Source: Silurus meridionalis (taxonomy: Eukaryota; Chordata; Actinopteri; Siluriformes; Siluridae). From it: a stretch of 64,000 bases of DNA. The first letter of the stretch is position 1, and every line of letters begins with the position of its first letter. Positions 13,526 through 23,639 of the stretch are shown here, one piece after another. The stretch covers positions 11,154,773-11,218,772 of the forward strand of contig NC_060893.1 in the NCBI RefSeq assembly GCF_014805685.1. Direction: 5' to 3'. Position numbers and translations under genes: made by a program. A model generated the notes under the pieces. That model ran no database searches and had not been told where the DNA came from. It saw only the letters and a list, made by a program, of their open reading frames with translations.

Positions 13526-13999
13526 GTCTTATAGCTGTAGAAATAGCGCGCCATTATTTGATCAAGCAAAAGGTAAAACATCAAAAAAATAGGAAACAAC
13601 AAAATGTTTAAGGTTTACGTCATTTTAATGAAAAAATATTCTGATGACCAAGTTTATAATTTAATGCAGACGTTTTGCACACTTTTTGAAAAGCTCGCAT
13701 GCTCGCAGCAAAACAACACAAAGTTTCGAAAATGCATGCTTTACATCTGAACATAAAAAGTTAACAAATTTACGGCATTTAATACACATGGTCACCACGG
13801 CTTTAAATTAAATGCTCCACAAAAAAATCTCCTGTAAAATAGAGATCATCTAAAACATCGAACTAAAAAGTGCATCATTTACCACAATTTTTTTTATATC
13901 ACTTATTTGCAATTATTCACATATATAACGTCTTTACCTCACCTTTTAAATGTAGTTTTCAAGTTTTCAATATGTGTAGACCCATATGTAAAATCTAAT

Positions 14000-14924
14000 G
14001 ATGATATAGATTCCTATGAAAAATAAAACAGATTTTTTGTTGTTTAATGGTACAGATTTATCGAAGAGCAGTTCATAAGAAATAAGATTTGAAAGTTTGC
14101 CAGAAGGTGTTCACACCAAATGTAACTGTATAAACCAAAGTAAGTTTAACTGTCTTTCCTGACAAATAAACTTATAAACACACAAATTATTAAATTAGAA
14201 GGACAGCATTGTTATTATTATTATTAAATTATTCATATTTGCCAACGTCCTTCCAAAATCTGGTAATGTCAGAGTTAAACTTTTTTTTGTCTTGAGGAAA
14301 AGAAATTATAAAATCTGTCTCTATCTGTACTGAGTCGGTGCAGTCAGACGAAAACTATTTAAAGCAACACACAAAATCGGAACACACGTACACATAAATT
14401 AACATCACTGCAACACGGATATAGCTTTTGCCTTGATTGTATAGCGGTAGGCTAACATTGTGGTAAACGTTTTCAAGGGCTAAAATAAAAATGAAACTTT
14501 GGAGAAGGTATTTGGCTAGGTCCTCCACCGCAAACTGCCGTACTAAATGCGATATGGTGAAACAGAACGCCTGTTAAGACTATAAACTACAGGATTATCT
14601 GGTGCGTAAAGGCGATAAATACAAAACAAACCCAATAAACATCAGCAGGCCAACCACAACCTTGAGTTTTGGGTGAAGTTGTGCATCCATTTGAACTAAA
14701 ACCTTTTGTATATATAGTCTGTGGAGATTTTGTCTTAATGCAGAGTGTTTTGATTGGAGTTAGATTGGATAAATGCATTAAATCCATGAGTCAATTATAT
14801 CAATGTATAGGAAACCTCATGTAGCGTATTTAGTACAGTAGTGTGAGGTTTAGGACTTAGTCGTGAAGCTGTCTACAGGCCTCCAGTTCCATGTCCCGGA
14901 CATTTCCGTCATATCTGTCCCGCG
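14000..14924 (-). other. probable foxb1 3' UTR and downstream flank
   Basis: Directly after the foxb1 stop on the minus strand. The sequence is AT-rich with no credible coding frame. No canonical AATAAA on the minus strand stood out close to the stop. The variant ATTAAA reads on the minus strand at 14043-14048, about 880 bases downstream, and is a possible but unproven polyadenylation signal. Confidence 0.35.
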
Positions 14925-15833
14925 TCAGTGCACGGCGACTGACTGCAGAGTTGGCGGGCCGCTCAGCGCGTCGCTCGGGTTGGCCGGACTGCTTTGGCCG
15001 GTTGCCGTGTGAGGGGATGTGGGGCTTAGAGACTGTGGAGAGTTCGAGAGAAACGCGGGCAGGTGCGAGGGCATTGGTTTGATGGGCACCGGCACGGCGG
15101 GCAAACTCTGCGCTCCGTGGCAAAGCGACTTGATAGGTACGCCGTACGCGCCGTATTCGCTTGCCACTGAAATGGGCGAAGCGCTCTCAAGAGCTCCAGC
15201 GCCGTACACGTGAGGCCAGGCTGTGGCTAGCTGACTATGTAACGGGTAACCGGCGGACATGGTGGGCATCGTGGAAAAGGCCAGCCCGCCCGGTACCTTG
15301 TAATCGCGCGCGATAATATTCTCAATGGCGAACGGGTGTTTGAAGGTGGACGGCGGAGGTGTGGTCAGGTTGTAGGCGGGCACATGTGGCAGGTGCGCTC
15401 CAGTGGCGGCCAGCGCGCTCAGACGCAGCTTGGCATGCTGCTGCTGGAGATAATGCGCAGCTTCTGACGGCTTGCTCGGTGCCAGGGGGTCCGCCATGAG
15501 CACCTTGAAGCGCTTGCGACGCCGAAGAAAGCTGCCGTTCTCAAACATGTCGCCACAGTTAGGGTGCAGCGCCCAAAAGCTGCCCTTGCCCGGCTGATCC
15601 GGCCGCCGCGGGATCTTGATGAAACAGTCGTTGAAAGAAAGATTGTGCCTCAGTGAGTTCTGCCATCGCTGTGTATTCTCGCGGTAGTAAGGGAAACGGT
15701 CCATGATAAATTTGTAGATCTCGCTAAGGGGCAGCATCTTCTCGGGGCAGCTCTGGATCGCCATGGCCGTGAGAGAAATGTACGAATAGGGAGGTTTTTG
15801 GTCGCTGTACGTGTTTCTCCCTGGACGAGGCAT
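14925..15833 (-). CDS. foxb1: forkhead box B1 transcription factor
   Basis: This encodes a 302-residue FOXB1, a nuclear winged-helix DNA-binding protein active in neural tube, diencephalon and mammillary development in vertebrates. It begins [18 protein letters not shown], the invariant FOXB1 start, and ends SVAVH, the conserved FOXB1 tail. The forkhead domain spans about residues 12-106 with recognition-helix signature [15 protein letters not shown] (58-71) and the basic wing end RRRKRFK (104-110). An eh1-like motif, [10 protein letters not shown] (166-175), is the expected Groucho/TLE contact. The C-terminal half is rich in Ala, Pro and Ser. It is slightly shorter than the human protein (about 325 residues) and lacks FOXB2-type His runs. 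The single coding exon is typical. The ATG has A at -3. Teleosts often keep foxb1a and foxb1b; which copy this is cannot be told here. Confidence 0.97.
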   Translation of the reverse strand: MPRPGRNTYSDQKPPYSYISLTAMAIQSCPEKMLPLSEIYKFIMDRFPYYRENTQRWQNSLRHNLSFNDCFIKIPRRPDQPGKGSFWALHPNCGDMFENGSFLRRRKRFKVLMADPLAPSKPSEAAHYLQQQHAKLRLSALAATGAHLPHVPAYNLTTPPPSTFKHPFAIENIIARDYKVPGGLAFSTMPTMSAGYPLHSQLATAWPHVYGAGALESASPISVASEYGAYGVPIKSLCHGAQSLPAVPVPIKPMPSHLPAFLSNSPQSLSPTSPHTATGQSSPANPSDALSGPPTLQSVAVH

Positions 15834-16400
15834 CCTCTTGTTTTTTCAGAGAACGAAATAATTCTGCCTGAGTGTTGCGATATTAACAATTCTCAAAGCT
15901 AGAGAAAAGCATAAAAACAACAACAACAAAAAAGGTATCAGTTTACCGGCTGTGTTTTGTCCAAGTTTCAGAGCTCTGAAAGTTACGAGGACGTTGCTGC
16001 AGCATTCGGTGTTGAAGTGAAGCTGCACTGCTGTCGCTCGGATTAGAAAAAAAAAGTCTGCCCCTTTAGACGAGCTGTAGATCAGCTTTAGCCTATAAGC
16101 AAATGCTGAGCAGCTTCCTCTGTCCGAGCCAGACGAATAGACTGATACCCTCTCTCTTCTTGCTTGATAAGGTGAGCTAAGTGCCTGCCTCCATGGCCTT
16201 CCTCGAACCATCTGATAGTTTTATGTGGTGACATGAGCAGAAAAGACCCCCGGAGCGGCGCTTCATTAATGTGCCACTTCTTTGCTATCACATGACAATC
16301 GCCTTGGGAGGAGGAGAAGGAGGGGTGGGTGGGAGAGAGGCATAATCTGGTTTCATTTACACCTATTTACACGGACACCTTGGGCCAATAGGAATCATTT
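15834..16400 (-). promoter_or_regulatory. foxb1 5' UTR and proximal promoter region
   Basis: Lies immediately upstream of the foxb1 start codon on the minus strand and is less CpG-depleted than the flanking desert. A CCAAT word at 16385-16389 and a CACATGAC E-box-like word near 16290 are visible. A duplicated TTTACAC word occurs at about 16357-16373, similar to forkhead or T-box half sites. I see no clear TATA box at a sensible distance. Mammalian FOXB1 has a non-coding upstream exon, so the true start site may be further upstream. Confidence 0.5.
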
Positions 16401-16744
16401 CCATTTGAAGACAGAGCAAAGGGGGTGAAAAGGCTCGGCAAACCGGAATTGAACCGCGATGGCACCCAGTAACAGTGTGTGAAGGTATGCGCTAACCTTT
16501 CTGTGGGCTTCGCAGGGTGCTTGGTCTGCAATTCACGCGTACAAATGGAGCTACTAAGCAATGGGATGTTTGACATGGAAATTGGCTGGCACTAGCCCTC
16601 AGTTTGCATTGTATTGTTACGGCTACTTTTTATTCGGTTTTCTGTCACTACAGAGCTCGCATGACTTTTGCTTTTGCTCTTTGTTACGGCTCTAATGCCA
16701 ATTGTACCGACAAAACAAATTTGACACTACCTGTACCACCACGT

Positions 16745-16752
16745 ATTTGCAT
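16745..16752. promoter_or_regulatory. POU octamer-like motif
   Basis: A perfect ATTTGCAT octamer about 0.9 kb upstream of the foxb1 start. Two more octamers follow at 17503 and 17711. Octamers bind POU factors that, with SOX proteins, drive neural genes. The regulatory role is inferred. Confidence 0.3.
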
Positions 16753-17429
16753 TTGAATCTGCTGTTTGTCTAGTTAAATAATATACCGCATGAGATGCAT
16801 GTCCCTCAACTTCTAGCCATACTTTCAACCGCATGCTCCATTTATTCTCAATTATTACTAGGGGAAAAAGTCACAAGATTTCCTCATTTGCAGCTGGCAA
16901 AATACTTCATTTGTTTAAAGTTAGTTGATTAATGTAACAGAAATAGAAAATGTGTGCTATTTGAAAAAGAAAAAAAAAACCCACCTAATCTCGCCATCGA
17001 TATTAAAATATTATAGAGGCTCATTAGTTCTGCTTTAAATGCGCGTGCACATCTCACAATATTAAACGCAATACACGAGCACTCGGGAAACCTCTTTATA
17101 TAACAAGGGAAAGTAAGAATAAATGTAAAGATACAAAGTATCCGAACAGCAGAAAACACAAATAAATAAAGCACATTAATCAGCAATAATACACACCTAA
17201 TCAATTCCATTATCTCGACGAATTATGGGAAAATATTTCATGCAATTAACACAACACTGAAAATATTTCCCAAACAGCAATACATATAATTGTTTAAACT
17301 TAATATTCAAATTTTAATAGAAATATAAAAACACACATTGGTTGGTTGCCAAGGATTTAATATGCTGGATTAGTAATAGTGCGCAAAAGCAAATGCACAA
17401 ACAGCTATACAAAATAAACACAAAACCCT

Positions 17430-17770
17430 CATTGAAACGAAACTTCATGATGCCAGGCAGCCTTTTGTATTCGTGTAAAACAAATTGAAAAGTACTTCAG
17501 AAATGCAAATAAAGCCTTTAGGGTGGCGTTGCGAAAACTGTATAAAATATCCATAAGTCAATTATGTGAATGCGAAAACCAAATGGAAGCCTATTTTGAG
17601 CAATGGCCATTCAAGCTTTATTTTTCAGAGCTCACCAAGGGCCACCTTTCCGCTTGGTGGATTTGCAATACGGGGGACCACACACGCGCTCGCGGATTTG
17701 CTCATAATTTATGCAAATGTTCGTCCATAAATCCACAATGCGACCCTTCAGCTCTGTGACAGATCTCGAA
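17430..17770. promoter_or_regulatory. candidate upstream enhancer with two octamers
   Basis: Two ATGCAAAT octamers (17503-17510 and 17711-17718), AT-rich homeodomain-like words and a GC-balanced repeat-free core (17630-17700) lie 1.6-1.9 kb upstream of the foxb1 start. The open frame across it has no recognisable protein content. Motif content and position suggest a foxb1 enhancer; this is inference. Confidence 0.35.
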
Positions 17771-17839
17771 CAGAATAGGTCACCCAAGTGATCGCAAACT
17801 TAAATACAAGGTTTATACGGATGCATTTTTTAGCAATAG

Positions 17840-18230
17840 AAAATGGTGATGGGGAGTCTAAACAAGAATAGCCTTGGAAAAAATGAGCGGGCAGTTAATA
17901 TTTACAAAACAGAAAGTAGGGGAAAGCAGTTGAGTTTCCTGGGTTGCTACACAATCTCGGTGTCAGCATCACTTTCCACTTTCCGGGATAGGAAGTCAGC
18001 TCCACGCTGCGACTTTAACACGGCGCTTTTTACATGTCACCATTTCTTTCTCTCTTCTTCACGAAGCAACTCTTTTAATGTGTCATTCCTCTGTTTGTGT
18101 ATTGACAGGAAAGGGCCAAAGGATTCCGATTTTCCAGGCTTTACTTTCCCCAAGAAGTCTTCCAAACAGTCCTGGCGACGTCGATCAAACCAGGCCTTTT
18201 GTGAAATAGCAAGTATTCTTTAATAAACCT
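17840..18230. other. mixed-composition block upstream of foxb1
   Basis: A stretch with balanced composition that stays open for 126 codons on the plus strand. The conceptual protein resembles nothing I know and has no domain features. It is more likely non-coding sequence with few stops than a gene. Confidence 0.3.
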
Positions 18231-18290
18231 GACATTTCACACCAGTCTTAACATTGTGTTCTTTTGCCATCTCTGTCTCTCTGATTTATT

Positions 18291-18315
18291 ATATATAACT
18301 ATATAACTATAACTA

Positions 18316-18389
<74 letters not shown>
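18291..18389. repeat. (TA)n microsatellite
   Basis: Imperfect TAACTA units lead into about 35 pure TA dinucleotides. Confidence 0.95.
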
Positions 18390-18392
<3 letters not shown>

Positions 18393-18949
18393 GCAATTAT
18401 AATACAGTATGCAATATGCGAGGACATACCACCAACGTATTGCACATAAAAAAAAAACAATTAAGGTCACATTATCCAGCTGTTACAAACCAAATTTGCC
18501 TACATAAAGAATTATAATTTGTATTTAATTATTAAATTAATAATATTTATAATTTAATCAAACTAGAAGACATAGCTCATATTCGCGTAATTAAGTCTGT
18601 TTTTATGTTTTATTTTCTCTATATATGATTTTTATATTGTTCGCCTGAACCCTGAAATTGCCACCCTCCTCCTCCTCATCCCAGAACTTGGGAATCAGGG
18701 TAACAGCAGTAGATCAACTGTACAATGCGTGCGTGAGTTTGGTCATTTGTACGCGCTGAACAAAAGCCGCGCTAAGCCAAATTGCGCTGCACTTGTGAAC
18801 CGGGACTGTGGCCTTAAGTATCTTTTACAGCGGGGGTGTGTGTGAAGGTGTTGCGGGTAGGCCATAACAATTTTGTGTGCGTCTAAAAAAAAAAAAGAGG
18901 AAAAAAAAAAAACAAAGGCGCTCTCTGCAACCATCTCAAAGTCGAGTAG

Positions 18950-19260
18950 TGAGGCGTAACATTCCCAGGGCGACGGGACACAAAAGCTTAAGGTCACGGG
19001 GATGAAAAGGGGAATCAAACAGCCACTTTCACACGTCTGCCCTCCATGGCCACTAAGCCAGCACAATGCCAAACAAATGCTGCTCAAAGAGGAGCGAGCA
19101 CATTCGTTCTGTAATGTGGCGAATGAGAGCAAAACAATCTTGTCAGATGGCATACCAGCGATGAGATGTGCTGTACCACCCATATGCCCGAGGAAAGACG
19201 AGTCGACGATCATAGATCTGGGCAAAGAGAGCTCATAACAGAGCAAGCAATACCTGATAA
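18950..19260. promoter_or_regulatory. candidate conserved non-coding element between microsatellites
   Basis: A GC-balanced, CpG-containing island of complex sequence between long TA, poly-A and CA/TA tracts. Both strands stay open for 78-199 codons, but the products have no recognisable features. Constrained non-coding sequence is a simpler reading than a gene. It lies about 3.2 kb upstream of foxb1. Confidence 0.35.
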
Positions 19261-19287
19261 AAAGCATTATAACTGAGCCAAAAACAT

Positions 19288-19324
<37 letters not shown>

Positions 19325-19332
19325 ATACATAT

Positions 19333-19401
<69 letters not shown>
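19288..19401. repeat. compound (CA)n(TA)n microsatellite
   Basis: About 17 CA units (19288-19322), a short TACA transition, then about 30 TA units to 19401. Confidence 0.95.
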
Positions 19402-19404
<3 letters not shown>

Positions 19405-19506
19405 CTAGAATATTTATATATATAAAAAAATATTACTTATTAATATTATGAATTGTTATTTGCAAATATCGTTAGTATAAATAATATACAATATATTACA
19501 TAATAT

Positions 19507-19580
19507 TAATAATAATAATAATAATAATAATAAGTATTATTATAAGTAATATAGTAGTAGTAGTAGTAGTAGTAGTAGTA
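19507..19580. repeat. compound (AAT)n and (TAG)n microsatellite
   Basis: An AAT run followed after a short gap by about ten TAG units. The flanks to about 19730 remain low-complexity ATT/TTG sequence. Confidence 0.9.
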
Positions 19581-19849
19581 TTATACCTATTTATTGTATA
19601 CAACAGTCGGCTATTTTTTTATTATTAGTCTTTTATACAAAATTGATGATTCAATAACAACAATTATTATTGTTGTTTTTTATTATTATTGTTATTAATA
19701 TAATTAGTTATCCTATTCTCTTTTTATATATTATTGATAAATGCTATCATATGCATCTTAAACTGATGTAAAATGCAATTCTAAACCCAGTTAATTTGTA
19801 TAAACTATACACTGTTACCAAATTGATTTGACCATTTATTCCTAAAGGG

Positions 19850-20380
19850 TGAGGCGATTTCTTCTCCTCTGCGATGGATTACAGAGCAATTACACCCATA
19901 ATTTGCAAGGATATGAATGAATATTCAAAAGAATTTTAATTAATTAACGGATAGAGGGGTGTCTTTTTTTGTATATTAATCTTCTCCTCTGTGCTGCCCA
20001 AGCTCAATGAAAATTAAAACCTACATATGATAATTGGAATGTGAAACAGATAGATAAGGCGTGTAGAAGACAATGATTTGGTGGTTTTGCTGTAGGTGGG
20101 ATACAGCTCATTTCCCATAAAGGTTAGCAGGATAAACACGAGGGCTGGCCCATATAGCGACTCCCATATTAGTATGCATGTAAAATTAATTAGCTGCTTC
20201 TCGGCGACATCAAACGAAGTACCTGGGAGAACAGCGCCTCCAGGGCATGGCCAACATATGCTGGGATTATACTTAATGGACTAATTACACGAATTAGACA
20301 TTCATTATACAGCACATCAGGTGTAAAGAGTGTCTCAGCTGAGCATGGGGTGGACAGAGGGGCATTAAGAGGGGGTTTGC
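19850..20380. promoter_or_regulatory. candidate conserved non-coding element
   Basis: Complex sequence with many homeodomain-type cores (TTTTAATTAATTAA, AAATTAATTAGC, ACTAATTACACG, ACGAATTAGAC). The word cttctcctctg occurs twice, at 19861 and 19981. No exon-like frame is visible. It lies about 4-4.5 kb upstream of foxb1. Enhancer function is inferred from composition and motif density. Confidence 0.35.
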
Positions 20381-20399
20381 AAAAAGTCAGGTCAAGACT

Positions 20400-21940
20400 C
20401 ATTTGTCGTAACCACTTTTTTTTTGTCCAGAAACAGGAGCAAAGGTACTGAATAGGAAAAATATTAACCCGAGAAATGTAAGTTTGCCGTTTGTATAGAA
20501 ACATTCAGTATTTTGCAGTAATTATAAAATGCTAAATAGGTAGTAGTAACATTAAATTCATTTATAGTATAGGCAAATATATTTTTGCAGCTTGACTGCA
20601 AGACGTAGAGCCAAAAACAAAAAGTCACCAATGGGCAAACAATAGTTTAAAACAAAACAAACAGTGGTATTGTGTTATGTTCTGTAAGCAGCAGTTCCTT
20701 AGTTTGGCCATCAGGTGGGGGCAGCAACCATGTGGTGCATTGGGAAAAATGTCTTGCACATTGCAACGCCAAAGACTGGTAAATAAACTATTAATAAATC
20801 AAATAACACCTACAGAATCATCATAGTTTCCACATATGCACTGGGACAAATCTTGTTTACATATGCATTATGCACTAAGAAATATAATGCATTGCATAGA
20901 AATTCAAACAGGAGGGAATTCAGTACCATGGAAAGTTCCATAACGCATGTCATGCTGTGGACATTAGTAGTCTTTCTAAATAACAGTCTTTACTTTTTTA
21001 ATTAAAATTTTACATCATTGTAACAAGTGTCAAACTAAATGAGAAAGACAGCATGTGACAGGCAAACACATCTGGCACCCCTCAATAGAGTAAATACACA
21101 TTGTGACACAGCTGGGCATCATTGTTAGACACAACGACACCTGTCTATGAGCATGTGCCATGTGTAAATCGATAACTGTGATTGCATGTACGTCTGTGCA
21201 TGTGTAATGTGTTGCTTAAAGATGCTGCTTACATGGGTTGGGGGCATCTCAAATCTTCCCTGTTCAGTGAATCCATATGGAGAGAAACAGCAGGACTGAT
21301 GAGCACTTCACCTGGGTTCAGGGTTTGGGCTATGAAGTGTGACTAGGAACAAGGGGACTTCCCAGCCCTGCCCCCTGCATAATTCATTGCAGTCATGGTG
21401 CTCTCCTTAGGTTTAGTGATGGATGACACTGATCACCTCCTGAAAAAGAGCAATCCTTGCTCAGTCTGCTTACTTATAGCAGTTCACTGTAAACTAGCTT
21501 CACTCACTGTGAAGAACTGGCATAATAAGAGAAACTTCAAAACTGGTAGCACGAAAGGCAGCTTTACAGCATGCAGTACAAAGTGATGAGCATAGATACT
21601 GGCAGAACTGATGCTTTCAAAGATATCACAAAGCTAATCAGATGACACTCCAGGTCTAACAGACTGAAATACATTCAAATCCTGTTCAGAGAAGGGCTAC
21701 TGAATAATTATGGGAGCTGATTAAAAGCCATCCAATGAGACATCTTCAGCAGAAAATATTCTTTTTTTTGAAAAGAGGAAATTATGTGAACATTTTATAA
21801 GTCAGAGTACTTTTATTCTACTCTGATTTCATAGGGAATAAAATTATGAAAGAAGACTTTGAAATGGATAATAATAAATGTAGTGTAAAATAGGAGGTGG
21901 TCTAATGAACAGCGTACTGAGACTATAGTAGCTAGTCAGT
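20400..21940. other. gene-free interval, no recognised gene
   Basis: AT-rich sequence without a recognisable gene. A CTCF-like word with one mismatch (ccatcaggtgg, 20708-20718) is present. Some patches around 21100-21400 are of mixed composition. Confidence 0.35.
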
Positions 21941-21948
21941 GTGCCTTC

Positions 21949-22051
<103 letters not shown>

Positions 22052-23239
22052 GTTAATTTTTTTTCTCTACAACAAACAGCAAATTTACACTTCATTACAC
22101 ATTGGTCTGTGTTATGAGTGTCTAGGAGTCTTCTAATGGTCGGACATCTCCAGTTTGTCCAACTTAGTATCTTAGTACAGTTTGTGCCAGGGCCACTATT
22201 CCTTAAGTCAATGTCAAGGAAACATTTGCTAATTTGCCACATTAACACACAAACACCAAAATATGGATTCTCTTTTAATATCACACCCTCTCATTTTAGG
22301 CACTGTAGAAAATAGTATAGCTCAAATTATAATGAACCCTTTTAATTTGAATAGGAGTGGCAATGACGCAGTGGATCTTTAAGGCTTGTGAGTTTCACTG
22401 AGATCTTATTAATGAGGAGGAGGCACTTAGCCAACTGGAACCAGACTTTCATCTCCTGCATGTGGGGACAACCTATTCTCCCAGGACACCACTCATCCCT
22501 GCTAAAGATCACAGCCCCATGTCACACACCAGCACCTAATTTGGTGTTTACTCCATGGATAAACAACACTACTTGGTACTTTGCAGAGAGAAACATGGAT
22601 TAGGGGCATAACTGAAATGTCCTTGTTATTTCAGTCTTGTTTTACTATATTTTGCATTTAGCAACCTCGAAAAGCCTTTCACAGGGTAAAATAAATACGC
22701 TTAGCGACATGTTTCTATTTGTGTGTATCTCGAAAGTAAGAAATGCATTTTATAGTCTGGTTACTATTTTAAAGTCTGGATTCCAGTCCAATTCCACAGC
22801 AGTGGAAGCGCCATAAATACTTTGACATCTGATTTCTGATTACAAATTCAACTGATTAAGGTCCATTACGTCTGGCATGTAGGTAGTCACAGCAGACATG
22901 TATAACATGAGAAAATCATGTTTAGGTAAACTGACTGTTTTACTACTATGTTTGTTAAAATACCTTTTAGACATGATTTTTGCTAAAACAATGTTTTAAC
23001 CAGTTTTGTCTGCAAGACCAAGCAAATCTCACATGCATTTTCAATGGCTTTTTATCTTTAGCCTTCTATTTTCATAATAATCAGATATTTCAAAAGATAA
23101 TGTGTCAAAGCCAGTGCACAACTGGAGTTATGATAATGGAGGCTTTGCATATTACGACAAAGTGAAAGTTGTGTAATAGATACAGCACTAACATGGGAAT
23201 ATCCACTTATTTCCTTGTCTACCGCTGTCTATGTTTATG

Positions 23240-23620
23240 AGTGAGTATCACTTTAAGCTATTAGAGCCTGTCACAGACATTCAAATACTTTAATTGGCTT
23301 TGATTTACATCGCTCTGAATTAACCACATTTCCACAGTAGAGTGAAATTAAGGGCCTCCCAGTAAATCATGAAGCCGTTAATAAGGCCATACAAACAGTC
23401 AACTAAGCATGACAAGGCTTTCCTCTGATCCTCGTGAGTTGACCGGCTCTGTATGCCTCCTGCTGCAAGGTAATATCCATGACACTTTTGCAAGCACTAA
23501 TTCATTTGTTTAATAAGGAGACAAGCGAACACGAGCCAGTAACGAGGTGTGCTCTGAGAAAAGCAGAAAGGGCTTATTAAGCCAGAACTAATCAAAAACC
23601 AGGGTGTCATACTGGCTTAC
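23240..23620. promoter_or_regulatory. candidate conserved non-coding element
   Basis: A repeat-free block of balanced composition in AT-rich surroundings, with several TTAAT/ATTAA cores, TTTGATTTAC and a GC-richer centre (about 23400-23480). No coding potential is seen. It lies about 7.5 kb upstream of foxb1. Regulatory role inferred. Confidence 0.3.
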
Positions 23621-23639
23621 CAACATATGTATATATTGG

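Noticed and set aside
14857..15213. Open frames overlapping foxb1 on both strands
   Set aside because: Shadows of the GC-rich foxb1 coding sequence; the translations have no conserved features.
15846..16211. Minus-strand frame of 121 codons upstream of foxb1
   Set aside because: It lies in the presumed 5' UTR/promoter, has no recognisable domain and is likely chance.
18743..19342. Minus-strand open frame of 199 codons
   Set aside because: It runs through a CA microsatellite (poly Val-Cys start) and poly-A/T tracts, and no part resembles a protein family. The middle is better explained as constrained non-coding sequence.
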